Positions 36,841 through 47,088 are shown, counted from the first letter of the stretch. The stretch is DNA of 64,000 nt from Streptomyces sp. SAJ15 (GCF_007595705.1 NZ_NISY01000007.1:186001-250000); one strand, 5' to 3'. Translations and numbers: made by a program. Notes: generated by a model not told the origin, from the sequence alone.

Positions 36841-37572
36841 TCAGCCTACGGCGGTACCGAAGAACGTGCCCAGGGCGTACGTCACACCCGCCGCCGCCCC
36901 ACCCAGGGCGAGCTGCCGCAGCCCGCTGTACCACCAGGTGCGGGCCGTCACCCGGGCCACGATCGCGCCGCAGACGAAGAGGCCGAGCAGCGCCAGCAGC
37001 ACGGCCGGCCACAGCGCGGTGGCGCCGAGCAGGTACGGCAGCACCGGCAGCAGCGCGCCCAGCGCGAAGGAGCCGAACGAGGAGACCGCGGCGACCAGCG
37101 GCGAGGGCAGGTCGTCCGGGTCCACCCCGAGCTCCTCGCGGGCGTGGATCTCCAGCGCCTGGTCCGGGTCCCGGGACAGCTGCTCGGCCACCTCGTGGGC
37201 GAGCTTCGGCTCCACGCCCCGCGACTCGTACAGCGCCGCCAGCTCCATGAGCTCGTCCTTGGGGTGCCTGCGCAGCTCGCGCCGCTCCACCTCCAGCTCG
37301 GCCAGCACCAGCTCGCGCTGCGAAGCGACCGAGGTGTACTCCCCCGCCGCCATCGAGAAGGCGCCGGCCGCCAGGCCCGCGAGACCGGTGATCACGATGG
37401 TCTGCGGGGAGACCGAGCCGCCGGCGACGCCGGTCATCAGCGCCAGGTTGGAGACGAGTCCGTCCATCGCGCCGAACACCGCCGGGCGCAGCCAGCCGCC
37501 GTTCACATCGCGGTGCGTGTGGTTGTCGCGGTGGGCGATGTGCAGTGGTGCGGTGGTCTCGATGACGGACAT
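36841..37572 (-). CDS. VIT1/CCC1-family membrane transporter
   Basis: 243-residue integral membrane protein of the vacuolar iron transporter family (Fe2+/Mn2+ movement). Motifs: LRPAVFGAMDGLVSNLALM, GLAGLAAGAFSMAAGEYTS with AS(Q)RE, a cytoplasmic acidic/His helical insert (residues 85-160, ERRELRRHPKDELMELAALY), then three C-terminal membrane helices. ATG with GGGAGAGGGAG about 10 bases upstream. Transcribed alone between lgt and gltB. Metal and direction of transport cannot be read from sequence. Confidence 0.88.
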   Translation of the reverse strand: MSVIETTAPLHIAHRDNHTHRDVNGGWLRPAVFGAMDGLVSNLALMTGVAGGSVSPQTIVITGLAGLAAGAFSMAAGEYTSVASQRELVLAELEVERRELRRHPKDELMELAALYESRGVEPKLAHEVAEQLSRDPDQALEIHAREELGVDPDDLPSPLVAAVSSFGSFALGALLPVLPYLLGATALWPAVLLALLGLFVCGAIVARVTARTWWYSGLRQLALGGAAAGVTYALGTFFGTAVG

Positions 37573-37705
37573 GACTGTGACGCTCCCTCTCCCCTTTGGG
37601 GCCGGCCTGACGCCTGGGTCCCCACCCCTTCGAAGGTACGCACGAACAGCCCTGGCCCGCCAGCAAGGAAGGCCGAACTTACCTCGCTGACCTGCACAAA
37701 CGTCA

Positions 37706-37734
37706 ACGGCCGCCCCGTAGAGTGGGGCGGCCGT
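37706..37734 (-). terminator. Terminator after lgt
   Basis: ACGGCCGCCCC (37706-37716) pairs with GGGGCGGCCGT (37724-37734), 7-base loop, 38 bases beyond the lgt stop. Confidence 0.8.
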
Positions 37735-37771
37735 CACGGTGTGTCGCCGAGGTCGGGACCTCAGGGAAGGC

Positions 37772-38806
37772 TTACTTCGGCGGGGTGCGCGGGGTCCGCG
37801 GGGAGGCGGGAGTGCGCGGCGACGCCGGGGTGCGCGGAGCCGCGGCCCCGGTCGCCTTGGTGGCCGTGGGCGCCTTGGCGGCGGTGCCCGCCTCGGCGGA
37901 CGCGCCGGCCTTGCCGCTCGCCGTCTTGCCGTTGGTCGCCTTGCCGCTCGCCGCCTTGCCGTCGGCGGCGTCGATCGCCTCGGTCGCGGCGTCCGGCTCC
38001 ACCACGGTCTCCCGTCCGGGGACCCGCTTGGCGGAGATCACGATGTACGCCACCGCGGCCAGGAAGACGATGATCGCGGTCCAGTTGTTGAGGCGCATCC
38101 CGAGCACATGGTGGGCGTCGTCCACCCGCAGGTACTCCACCCAGAACCGTCCGACGGTGTAGGCGGCGACATAGAGCGCGAACGCCCGGCCGTGGCCCAG
38201 CGTGAAGCGCCGGTCGGCCCAGATCACCAGCAGGCCGACGCCGACGCACCACAGCGACTCGTACAGGAAGGTCGGGTGGTAGGTGCCGGCGACGTGCCCG
38301 GCGGCGGTGTCCGCGTCGATCTTCAGCGCCCACGGGACGTCGGTGGCCTTGCCGTACAGCTCCTGGTTGAACCAGTTGCCCCAGCGGCCGATCGCCTGGG
38401 CGAAGGCGATGCCCGGCGCGATGGCGTCCGCGTACGCCGGGAGCGGGATGCCCCGACGCCGACAGCCGATCCAGGCGCCGAGCGCGCCGAGCGCGATGGC
38501 GCCCCAGATGCCGAGGCCGCCCTCCCAGATCTTGAAGGCGTCGACCCAGTCCTGTCCGTCACCGAAGTACAGCTCGTAGTCGGTGATGACGTGGTAGAGC
38601 CGGCCACCGACCAGTCCGAAGGGCACCGCCCAGACGGCGATGTCGGCGACGGTGCCGACCTTGCCGCCCCGGGCGACCCATCGCCGGCCGCCGAGCCAGA
38701 CCGCGAGAAAGACGCCGATGATGATGCAGAACGCGTAGCCGCGCAGCGGGATCGGGCCGAGATAGATCACGCCGGACGACGGGCTGGGAATGTAAGCGAG
38801 GTCCAT
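37772..38806 (-). CDS. lgt: Prolipoprotein diacylglyceryl transferase, with a long repetitive C-terminal tail
   Basis: Transfers diacylglyceryl to the lipobox Cys of prelipoproteins, in the membrane. 344 residues; the first 275 are a standard Lgt: PIPLRGYAFCIIIGVFLAVW, GGRLYHVITDY, the signature GRWGNWFNQELYG, YHPTFLYESLW and RVDDAHH. Residues from about 280 are a low-complexity tail of GKxASGKA units and PRTPAS repeats. The ATG at 38806 (MDLAYIPSP) matches relatives. E. coli Lgt is 291 residues, so the tail is a lineage addition of unknown use. Confidence 0.96.
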   Translation of the reverse strand: MDLAYIPSPSSGVIYLGPIPLRGYAFCIIIGVFLAVWLGGRRWVARGGKVGTVADIAVWAVPFGLVGGRLYHVITDYELYFGDGQDWVDAFKIWEGGLGIWGAIALGALGAWIGCRRRGIPLPAYADAIAPGIAFAQAIGRWGNWFNQELYGKATDVPWALKIDADTAAGHVAGTYHPTFLYESLWCVGVGLLVIWADRRFTLGHGRAFALYVAAYTVGRFWVEYLRVDDAHHVLGMRLNNWTAIIVFLAAVAYIVISAKRVPGRETVVEPDAATEAIDAADGKAASGKATNGKTASGKAGASAEAGTAAKAPTATKATGAAAPRTPASPRTPASPRTPRTPPK

Positions 38807-38886
38807 GTCAGGGTCGACGCTACCTTGCCCGGCGGCGATCCGGACAACCCACTCGGGGCAACGGCTGAGTAACAAGGACGGCATGG

Positions 38887-39660
38887 TCAGTTCTTGGCCG
38901 CCTCGTCGACCAGCTGCTTCAGCCGGTCGGGGGTGAGCGGGTTCTGCTGGTCGCCGTAGATGTTCTCGCCGTCCAGCAGCACGGTCGGCGTGGAGCCGAA
39001 GCCGGACGCGGCGAAGTCACGGCCGGAAGCCTTCACCCAGCTGTCGTGGGTGCCCTTGTTGACGCAGTCGCGGAAGGCCGGCGTGTCCAGCCCGTCGACC
39101 TTCCCCGCCAGCTCGATCAGGTGCTTCTTGTCGGCGAAGGCGTCGTCGGACTCCTCGGGCTGGTTGGCGTAGAGCACGTCGTGGTACGCGGTGAACTTCC
39201 CGGCGTCCTGGGCGCACGCGGCCGCGTTGGCCGCGTTCAGCGAGCCGGAGCCGCCCAGATTGCCGTCGATGATCGTGACGAGGTGGTAGTCCGTCTTGAG
39301 CTTCACGTCGTCCTGGAGCTGGTGGATGGTGTCGCGGTAGGCGTCCTCGAACTGCTTGCAGGCGGGGCAGCGGAAGTCCTCGTAGATGGTGAGGGTGGCC
39401 GGTGCGGAGGCCCGGCCGGTCTGGATCACCAGGTCGTCCTTGCCGGTGGCGCCCTTGGGCGCGGTGACCGGGCCGGAGGAGCCGCCCTGGTTGTTCTTGG
39501 ACACCAGCACGCCCACCGCCGTGGCGACGCCCAGGACGGCCACCGCCGTCGCGGCGACCACCAGGGTTCGCTGGCGCTTCTCGCGCGCTCTGTCCTTCTC
39601 GCGCTGCTGACGCATCCGGTCGCGGGCGCTGCGCCGTCCATCGGCGTTTCTCTGGTTCAC
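38887..39660 (-). CDS. Membrane-anchored DsbA-like thioredoxin-fold protein
   Basis: 257 residues: a basic N-terminus (RMRQQREKDRAREKRQRT), one signal-anchor helix (about 33-55, LVVAATAVAVLGVATAVGVL), and an extracytoplasmic DsbA/DSBA-like domain with active-site CPAC in YEDFRCPACKQFE, cis-Pro region TPTVLLDGE. Probably a thiol oxidase or isomerase folding exported proteins. The GTG (39660) matches the usual NQRN start; a TTG four codons upstream is possible. It lies between trpA and lgt, but a strong hairpin separates it from trpA. Confidence 0.88.
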   Translation of the reverse strand: MNQRNADGRRSARDRMRQQREKDRAREKRQRTLVVAATAVAVLGVATAVGVLVSKNNQGGSSGPVTAPKGATGKDDLVIQTGRASAPATLTIYEDFRCPACKQFEDAYRDTIHQLQDDVKLKTDYHLVTIIDGNLGGSGSLNAANAAACAQDAGKFTAYHDVLYANQPEESDDAFADKKHLIELAGKVDGLDTPAFRDCVNKGTHDSWVKASGRDFAASGFGSTPTVLLDGENIYGDQQNPLTPDRLKQLVDEAAKN

Positions 39661-39675
39661 GCCCCCGTACAACGA

Positions 39676-39705
39676 GGCGGAGGGGCGCCGCTGCGCCCCT
39701 CCGCC
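39676..39705 (-). terminator. Hairpin between trpA and the DsbA-like gene
   Basis: Perfect 13-bp arms GGCGGAGGGGCGC (39676-39688) and GCGCCCCTCCGCC (39693-39705) with a 4-base loop, about 170 bases after the trpA stop and just before the DsbA-like start. Confidence 0.85.
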
Positions 39706-39874
39706 CGCTATTCCCCCGATCGAGGGACATTCCGCACTGTTCCGGCTTTACGGACAGCCCTGCTCCGGGGCACCGTCACCGGGCTGCCGGCCGCCGGCCC
39801 ACGGCCCCGGCCCCGGCCCCGGCCCGGGGACGGCCACGCGTGGCGTCCCCGGGCGGCGGGCCCTGGACGGCGTC

Positions 39875-40698
39875 CTACGAACGGCTCCGGACGCCCTCGG
39901 CCAGCTCGCCGGCGAGCGATCGCACGGCGGTGAGCCCCTGCTCCAGGTCGTCGGCGTCCAGCAGTCGCTGGACGAAGGCGGAGCCGACGATGACGCCGTC
40001 GGCGAAGGCCGCGACCTCGGCCGCCTGGGTGGCGTTGGAGACGCCCAGGCCCACGCAGACCGGGAGCCCGCCACGGGCGGCAGCGGCGGCGCGGGTGCGC
40101 CGCACCAGGTCCTCGGCCTGCGCGCCGACCGACTCGCGGGTGCCGGTGACCCCCATCAGCGACGCCGCGTAGACGAAGCCGGAGCCGGCCGCCGTGATCT
40201 TTGCCAGCCGCTCGTCCCTGCTGCTGGGCGCGACCACGAAGACCGTGGCGAGCCCGTGCTTCTCGGCGTGCTCGCGCCACAGCGCGGACTCCTGGACCGG
40301 CAGGTCGGGCAGGATGCAGCCGGCGCCGCCGGCCTCGGCGAGCTCGGCGGTGAAGCGCTCGACGCCGTAGCGGTCGATCGGGTTCCAGTAGGTCATCACC
40401 AGCACCGGCTTGCCGGTGGCGGTGTGCGCCTCGCGCACCGTGCGCATCACGTCGGCGATCTTCACCCCGCCGCGCAGCGCGATGTCGTCGGCGGTCTGGA
40501 TCACCGGCCCGTCCAGCACCGGGTCGCTGTGCGGCAGCCCGACCTCGACCACGTCGGCGCCGCCCTCGAACGCCGCCTTCACCGCCTCGATGCCGCCGTC
40601 CACGGTCGGGAACCCGGCCGGCAGGTAGGCGATGAGCGCGGCCCGGTTCTCGGCCTCGGCCGCCGCCAGGGTGTCGCTCAGCAGCTGGACGTTGCCGC

Positions 40699-40702
<4 letters not shown>
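39875..40702 (-). CDS. trpA: Tryptophan synthase alpha chain
   Basis: 275-residue TIM barrel that cleaves indole-3-glycerol phosphate to indole, which is channelled to TrpB. Catalytic Glu and Asp lie in VEVGLPHSDPVLDGPVIQ; ILPDLPVQES, phosphate-binding VYAASLMGVTGTRESVG, and VGLGVSNATQA are present. The start overlaps the trpB stop by 4 bases (ATGA), matching the fixed 1:1 complex. Confidence 0.97.
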
Positions 40703-41985
<1,283 letters not shown>

Positions 41986-42547
41986 CCGACGTACTCCTCA
42001 GCGAGGGCTGTCGCCCTCGAAGTCGTGATGATGAAGGTCTTTCGTACCTGAACCGCGTGCCGTTTCCCGCGCGGGCGCGACGTTCCGTCTCCAGCCCGCA
42101 CCGGTCGGCGACCCGTCGGCGCCCCACACGACGACCTGCCCCGGCCGGCGGGCCGGGTTCACGGGTGGGTGAGTGGGTGGGCAACCGCCCGCCGGGGGCG
42201 CGACGGCGCCGCGACGAGCCGACATGGCCCGCCCGGGGGGTTCGGTGGTCGCGATGCCGCGGAGTGTCGTTCCCCGACCCGCTCCCGCCCGCTGCCCGGA
42301 TCCGCGGCCACGCCGCGGGGCAGGGGCTCCGCCCTGGACCGTCGATCGGACCGTCGATCGGCGCACCGGTGCCCCCGAGCCGACGCGTCGGGGCCGCCAT
42401 GGGCCCGACCGGGCACGAGCCGCTTCCGGAGCCACCGGATCCGACCGGGTCGACCAGACGACCGGTGGCCGGCCCTGAAGGGCCGGGGTGAACGGGGGTG
42501 GGTGGGAGAGACACGCGGGCGCGACGGAGCCGCACCCGAAGACGGGG
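41986..42547. other. Long intergenic region between trpM and trpB
   Basis: 562 bases. Open frames on both strands are Arg/Pro/Gly-rich with no homology signal. A 12-bp unit GGACCGTCGATC is directly duplicated at 42336-42359. No leader peptide with Trp codons and no T-box signature was found before trpB. It may carry a trpBA promoter. Confidence 0.5.
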
Positions 42548-42700
42548 TCAGCCGCGCGGCGTCGGACGCCATCGGCGCCCGTTGATCTGCCCCGGCTCAC
42601 AGCCGATGTGGTACCGCACGCGGCGCCCACGCACGCGCCGCGCGGGCGCACGGCAGCCCCGGGGGCGGCACCCCCGGGCCAGACGCGCGTACGCCCTCAT
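42548..42700 (-). CDS. trpM: Small tryptophan-biosynthesis modulator TrpM
   Basis: 50-residue very basic Cys-containing peptide: LARGCRPRGCRAPARRVRGR, then VRYHIGCEPGQINGRRWR. It matches, from memory, the small trpM (formerly trpX) gene of S. coelicolor lying in the trpC-trpB interval and reported to modulate tryptophan synthesis and development. The ATG is 7 bases after the trpC stop; GGAG lies inside the trpC end. Three Cys and many Arg suggest nucleic-acid or protein binding, but the mechanism is not readable from sequence. Confidence 0.75.
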   Translation of the reverse strand: MRAYARLARGCRPRGCRAPARRVRGRRVRYHIGCEPGQINGRRWRPTPRG

Positions 42701-42707
42701 GACCGGT

Positions 42708-43517
42708 TCAGCTCCTGCCGTGCCGCAGGGCCGGGTGCGCGCCCGCCGCCACCAGGTCGGCGACGGCGCCCTTCGGGTCCCGCCCGGTGACCAGCGACTC
42801 ACCCACCAGGACGGCGTCCGCGCCCTCGTTGGCGTACGCGATCAGGTCGTGCGGGCCGCGCACGCCGGACTCGGCGATCTTCACGATGTGGTCCGGGATC
42901 TCCGGCGCGACCTGCGCGAAGGTCCCGCGGTCCACCTCGAGGGTCTTCAGGTTGCGGGCGTTGACCCCGATGATGCGCGCGCCCGCGTCCACGGCTCGCG
43001 CGACCTCCTCCTCGTCGTGCACCTCGACGAGCGGGGTGAGCCCGATCGACTCGGCCCGCTCGATGAGCGAGACCAGGGCGGGCTGCTCCAGCGCCGCGAC
43101 GATGAGCAGGGCGAGGTCCGCACCGTAGGCACGGGCCTCCCACAGCTGGTAGGCGGTGACGATGAAGTCCTTGCGCAGCACGGGGATGTCGACCCGGGCG
43201 CGCACCGCCTCCAGGTCGGCGAGGGATCCGCCGAAGCGGCGCTGCTCGGTGAGCACGCTGATGACCGCCGCGCCCCCCGCCTCGTAGTCGGCGGCGAGGC
43301 CGGCCGGGTCGGCGATCGCGGCGAGCGCGCCCTTGGACGGGCTGGAGCGCTTGACCTCGCAGATCACCTTGACGCCGTCGCCCTTGAGGGCCGCCACGCC
43401 GTCCTTGGCCTGCGGGGCCTTCGCGGCCCGCTCCTTGAGCTCGTCGAGCGTGACGCGCGCCTGCCGCTCCGCGAGGTCGGCACGGACTCCGTCGATGATC
43501 TCGTCGAGCACACTCAC
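42708..43517 (-). CDS. trpC: Indole-3-glycerol phosphate synthase
   Basis: Closes the indole ring from CdRP. 269-residue TIM barrel: catalytic Lys in ICEVKRSSPSKG, VLTEQRRFGGSLADLEAV, VLRKDFIVTAYQLWEARAYG, the Asn in IGVNARNLKTLEVD, and the phosphate loop VLVGESLVTG. GTG start with AAGGGGG upstream. It is the first gene of the trpC-M-B-A group. No trpF is present, consistent with PriA filling that step. Confidence 0.96.
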   Translation of the reverse strand: MSVLDEIIDGVRADLAERQARVTLDELKERAAKAPQAKDGVAALKGDGVKVICEVKRSSPSKGALAAIADPAGLAADYEAGGAAVISVLTEQRRFGGSLADLEAVRARVDIPVLRKDFIVTAYQLWEARAYGADLALLIVAALEQPALVSLIERAESIGLTPLVEVHDEEEVARAVDAGARIIGVNARNLKTLEVDRGTFAQVAPEIPDHIVKIAESGVRGPHDLIAYANEGADAVLVGESLVTGRDPKGAVADLVAAGAHPALRHGRS

Positions 43518-43675
43518 GCGAGCGGCCCCCTTCCGGGACGGGGATGCAGCTTCTGTCGGCCCCGGTGCCGTGGTCGCGCCACGGTCACCAGACAACTTTG
43601 ATGGTATCCGCCCAGCACCGGAGCTCCCGCATCCGGTGGGCGGCGGTCCCACACCCTGGACGGTTGTTCCCATGG

Positions 43676-44191
43676 CTACGGGGCCAGTACACCTCCGAAC
43701 GGCAGGTTGCGCACCACCGTGAAGGCCATCACCAGGGCGGCCAGCGCCACAGTCCGCCCTCCGCGCGGGGCCGCGGCCCGCGGTGCGGTGACGGGGTGCG
43801 CGGAGGGGGCCGCACGGGGTGGCACCCCCGCCGCGCGGAGCAGCCAGCGGGCCCACAGGAGCGCGCACACGGCGTACGCGGCGACCGCGAGGGCGTTGGC
43901 GCCCAGCGCGCCGGCCAGATCCCCGTGGGCGACGGCGTACGCGCTGCGCAGGCCGCCGCAGCCGGGGCACAGCAGCCCGGTGGCCCGCCACAGCGGGCAC
44001 ACCGGATAGTGGCCCGGCTCGTTGGGGTCGACGGCGCCGACGACGGCGAAGGCCGCGCCGATCCCGGCGAGGGCGCCCAGCGGGGCGGCGAGGCGACGGA
44101 CACGGGAGCGACGGACACGGGAGCGACGGACAGAGCGGCGGTCGGGCCGCGCCGGCCGCCCCGGGGGGCCGGCGGCTGTGTCGTCTGTCAC
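43676..44191 (-). CDS. DUF2752 membrane protein
   Basis: 171 residues. Basic N-terminus, then a hydrophobic core with the DUF2752 signature: HYPVCPLWRATGLLCPGCGG followed by LRSAYAVAHGDLAGAL. Three membrane helices are likely. The paired Cys motifs could bind metal or form a redox pair. Conserved beside the trp genes in Streptomyces, but its role is unknown. GTG start. It is 158 bases upstream of trpC on the same strand. Confidence 0.8.
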   Translation of the reverse strand: MTDDTAAGPPGRPARPDRRSVRRSRVRRSRVRRLAAPLGALAGIGAAFAVVGAVDPNEPGHYPVCPLWRATGLLCPGCGGLRSAYAVAHGDLAGALGANALAVAAYAVCALLWARWLLRAAGVPPRAAPSAHPVTAPRAAAPRGGRTVALAALVMAFTVVRNLPFGGVLAP

Positions 44192-44301
44192 CTTCCCGAG
44201 TCTCCCCGTGAACAGGCGAAGGCGCAGCTCAGGCCCTGTGGACGGATGCTCCGTCGGAGGGGCCCGAGCCGCGCCTCGTCGTCCCGCGGGTCAGCCCGGG
44301 T

Positions 44302-44322
44302 GCGCGCGGCGGTGCCGCGCGC
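44302..44322 (-). terminator. Hairpin after the HGxxPAAW gene
   Basis: GCGCGCGGC (44302-44310), 3-base loop, GCCGCGCGC (44314-44322), ending 4 bases from the stop of the small membrane-protein gene. Confidence 0.65.
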
Positions 44323-44326
44323 CGGT

Positions 44327-44584
44327 TCAGCCCTGCTGCGGCTGCGGCTCCGCCTTCACCTTCGCCGCCGAGGTGCGGCGCGGGGTGGCGCCCAGCCCCG
44401 CGGCGCGCATGGCCGCGCCCACGACGCCACCGAGCACGACGACCACCATCCCGGCCACGAAGCCGATCGGGTTGGCCAGCACGGTGAACGCGGCGGACAT
44501 GCAGAAGCCGATGAAGGCGATGGTGACGCCGGTCCACGCGGCCGGGGTGTGCCCGTGGTCCTGAGCGTGGTTGCTACCCGACAT
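44327..44584 (-). CDS. Small HGxxPAAW-motif membrane protein
   Basis: 85 residues. Begins MSGSNHAQDHGHTPAAWTG, carrying the HGxxPAAW motif that names this actinobacterial family. Two membrane helices follow (TIAFIGFCMSAAFTVLANPI and FVAGMVVVVLGGVVGAAM) and a short basic tail. Regularly found in the trp region; function unknown. Confidence 0.82.
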   Translation of the reverse strand: MSGSNHAQDHGHTPAAWTGVTIAFIGFCMSAAFTVLANPIGFVAGMVVVVLGGVVGAAMRAAGLGATPRRTSAAKVKAEPQPQQG

Positions 44585-44684
44585 GAGTACTCCTCGTTGC
44601 TGTGCTGGCGCCAGGGTCTGGGCGCGGGGCGAACGCTCCCCGCCCATTGTCCCCGACGCGCGAAGGTGCTGTGCCCGGGGGTCG

Positions 44685-44721
44685 GTGTGATGTCGTCGCC
44701 GTGCCGGCGACGACATCACAC
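44685..44721 (-). terminator. Perfect 17-bp hairpin between TIGR02234 and HGxxPAAW genes
   Basis: GTGTGATGTCGTCGCCG (44685-44701), loop TGC, and its exact complement (44705-44721). It lies 57 bases after the TIGR02234 stop and likely ends the hisI-trpE unit. The arms are less GC-rich than other terminators here. Confidence 0.8.
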
Positions 44722-44777
44722 GAGGCGGGGTGCCGTGGCTGGGCGGGGTGGAACGGGTCGTGCGGCCGCGCGAGCGG

Positions 44778-45464
44778 TCAGGACCGCGCGGGGCCGCCCT
44801 CGCGGCCCGTCGGGTCCTCGCCGCGGTCCAGGGCCTTCCAGAGCTCCTCGGGGCGGTCCGGGTCCGGGGCGGGGCGGGAGCGGCGGGGACGGGGCCGCGC
44901 GGCGCCGCCCGACCGCTCGTAGCGGCCGGACATCGCGGGCCACCGGCGGCCGTAGCCAAGGGCCAGCGCTCCGGCGATCAGCAGCAGGACGCCACCGGCC
45001 AGCGCCACCCACGGCCAGGCGGTGTGCGCCACGTCCTGGATGGAGCTGTCCGTCAGCCCGGTGGCCTTGGACGCCTTCTCCTCCAGCGCGGCGGTGTCCG
45101 AGGCGCCTATCACGGCGCTGACGGCGATGCCCGCGCCGCACAGGGCGAGGAGGCCGGCGACGAACACACGGCCCGCGCGGCGCACCGCGAAGACCGCGAC
45201 CATGGCGGCGAGGCCGACGACCGCGAGCGCGCCCGGCAGCCCGGTGATGTCGTCGCCGTTCGCGTGCTGCGGTAGGGCTCCCTGGGCGACGGCGGCGGTG
45301 CCCTCCGCCCAGGTACGGCTGGTGGCCAGGAGGACGAGCGCGGCGCCGAGGGCGCCGCACAGCAGGGCGATGGCGAGGCTCCGCCTGCCGCCGCGCTGGG
45401 CCTTGACGGCGGGTCCGCGCTCCGCGCGGGGCTGGGGTACGGCTGCTGCACTCACGCGTACCAC
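44778..45464 (-). CDS. Trp-operon-associated membrane protein (TIGR02234 family)
   Basis: 228 residues, four membrane segments: LAIALLCGALGAALVLLATS followed by RTWAEG, ALAVVGLAAMVAVFAVRRAG, VFVAGLLALCGAGIAVSAVI, and WPWVALAGGVLLLIAGALAL. The family is found next to trp genes in actinobacteria and has no known activity. The C-terminal 40 residues are basic/Pro-rich, then acidic. A GTG three codons downstream (45455) is an alternative start. It lies 115 bases after trpE. Confidence 0.8.
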   Translation of the reverse strand: MVRVSAAAVPQPRAERGPAVKAQRGGRRSLAIALLCGALGAALVLLATSRTWAEGTAAVAQGALPQHANGDDITGLPGALAVVGLAAMVAVFAVRRAGRVFVAGLLALCGAGIAVSAVIGASDTAALEEKASKATGLTDSSIQDVAHTAWPWVALAGGVLLLIAGALALGYGRRWPAMSGRYERSGGAARPRPRRSRPAPDPDRPEELWKALDRGEDPTGREGGPARS

Positions 45465-45579
45465 TATCCCCTACGGTCGGACCGGCCCCGTCGCGCGGGG
45501 TCCCTTGAGCGGCAGGCCCGCGACATCGGCGCGCCGCGGCCCCGCGCGAGGCGCCGCCGACGGCGGGCCGACCGCCGGG

Positions 45580-47088
45580 CTAGCGCCCCAGGCGGCCCGC
45601 CGTGTGGACGGCCCGGAGCACCGCCGCGGCCTTGTTGCGGCACTCGTCGTCCTCGGCCGAGGGGTCGGAGTCGGCGACGATGCCCGCGCCCGCCTGGACG
45701 TAGGCGGTGCCGTCGCGCAGCAGGGCGGTGCGGATGGCGATGGCGGTGTCGGAGTCGCCGGCGAAGTCGAGGTAGCCGACGCAGCCGCCGTACAGGCCGC
45801 GCCGGGAGGGCTCCAGCTCCTCGATGATCTGCATGGCGCGCGGCTTGGGGGCGCCGGAGAGGGTGCCCGCGGGGAAGCACGCGGTGAGCACGTCGAAGGC
45901 GGTGCGGCCGGGGGCGATCCGTCCGGTGACGGTGGAGACGATGTGCATCACGTGGCTGTAGCGCTCGATCGACATGAAGTCGACCACCTCGACGCTGCCG
46001 GGCTGGCAGACCCGGCCGAGGTCGTTGCGGCCCAGGTCGACGAGCATCAGGTGCTCGGCCCGCTCCTTGGGGTCGGCCAGCAACTCCTCGGCGAGCGCGT
46101 GGTCCTCCTGCGGCGTGGCGCCGCGCGGGCGGGTGCCGGCGATCGGGTGCAGCAGGGCGCGCCCGTCCTCGACCTTGACCAGCGCCTCGGGGCTGGAGCC
46201 GACCACGTCGAATGCCTCGCCGTCCCCGCTGGGGAACCGGAAGAGGTACATGTACGGGCTGGGGTTGGTGGCCCGCAGCACCCGGTAGACGTCCAGGGCG
46301 CTCGCCGTGCAGGGCGTCTCGAAGCGCTGCGAGGGGACGACCTGGAAGGCCTCGCCCGCGCGGATGCGCTCCTTGATGTCCTCCACGGCCTCCTTGAAGT
46401 CCTCTCCGCCCCACAGCGCGGTGTAGGAGGGGAGTTCGGAGGGGGGCAGCGCGGTGGGCTCGGTGGGGACCGGACGCGCCAGGTCGGCGGTCATGGCGTC
46501 CAGCCGCGCCACCGCGTCCGCGTACGCCTCGTCGACGCCGGTGTCCAGGTCGTTGTGGTTGATGGCGTTGGCGATCAGCAGGACGGTGCCGTCCCAGTGG
46601 TCGAGGACGGCCAGGTCCGAGGTGAGCAGCATGGTCAGCTCGGGGAGGCGCAGGTCGTCCCGGCCGTGCTCGGGGATCTTCTCCAGCCGGCGCACGATGT
46701 CGTAGCCCAGATAGCCGACCATGCCGCCGGTGAAGGGCGGCAGCCCGCCCGCGAGGTCGCGCGGGGTGTGCAGGGTCTCCACCGTCGCGCGGAGCGCCTC
46801 CAGCGGGTCCCCGTCGGTGGGCACGCCGACCGGCGGGGTGCCCAGCCAGTGGGTCCGCCCGTCGCGCTCGGTGAGGGTGGCGGCGCTGCGCACCCCGATG
46901 AAGGAGTAGCGAGCCCAACTGAAGTCCGCGCGGCCGTTCTCGGCGGACTCCAGCAGGAAGGTGCCCGGGCGCTCGGCGGCGAGCTTGCGGTAGAGGCCGA
47001 CCGGTGTGTCGCCGTCGGCGAGCAGCCGTCGGCTGACCGGGATCACGCGGCGGTCGGCCGCCAGCTTCCGGAAGGTCTCAAGGTCCAT
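45580..47088 (-). CDS. trpE: Anthranilate synthase component I
   Basis: Makes anthranilate from chorismate and ammonia or glutamine. 502 residues. The Trp feedback site LLESAENG is near residue 50; the catalytic chorismate-binding domain shows NPSPYMYLFRFPS, DLGRNDLGRVCQPGSVEV, MHIVSTVTGRI, CFPAGTLSGAPKPRAMQII and AGAGIVADSDP. No glutaminase (TrpG) is fused or adjacent, so it is supplied elsewhere. The start at 47088 has GGGGG upstream; an ATG at 47118, 8 bases after a TAGGCT box, is the alternative. No Trp-rich leader precedes it. Confidence 0.96.
   Translation of the reverse strand: MDLETFRKLAADRRVIPVSRRLLADGDTPVGLYRKLAAERPGTFLLESAENGRADFSWARYSFIGVRSAATLTERDGRTHWLGTPPVGVPTDGDPLEALRATVETLHTPRDLAGGLPPFTGGMVGYLGYDIVRRLEKIPEHGRDDLRLPELTMLLTSDLAVLDHWDGTVLLIANAINHNDLDTGVDEAYADAVARLDAMTADLARPVPTEPTALPPSELPSYTALWGGEDFKEAVEDIKERIRAGEAFQVVPSQRFETPCTASALDVYRVLRATNPSPYMYLFRFPSGDGEAFDVVGSSPEALVKVEDGRALLHPIAGTRPRGATPQEDHALAEELLADPKERAEHLMLVDLGRNDLGRVCQPGSVEVVDFMSIERYSHVMHIVSTVTGRIAPGRTAFDVLTACFPAGTLSGAPKPRAMQIIEELEPSRRGLYGGCVGYLDFAGDSDTAIAIRTALLRDGTAYVQAGAGIVADSDPSAEDDECRNKAAAVLRAVHTAGRLGR

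Noticed and set aside
41986..42547. T-box riboswitch or Trp attenuator before trpB
   Set aside because: No T-box antiterminator sequence and no short frame with tandem Trp codons could be found.
43518..43675. Trp leader peptide before trpC
   Set aside because: The frame upstream (continuous with trpC) contains no Trp codon cluster and no terminator/antiterminator pair.
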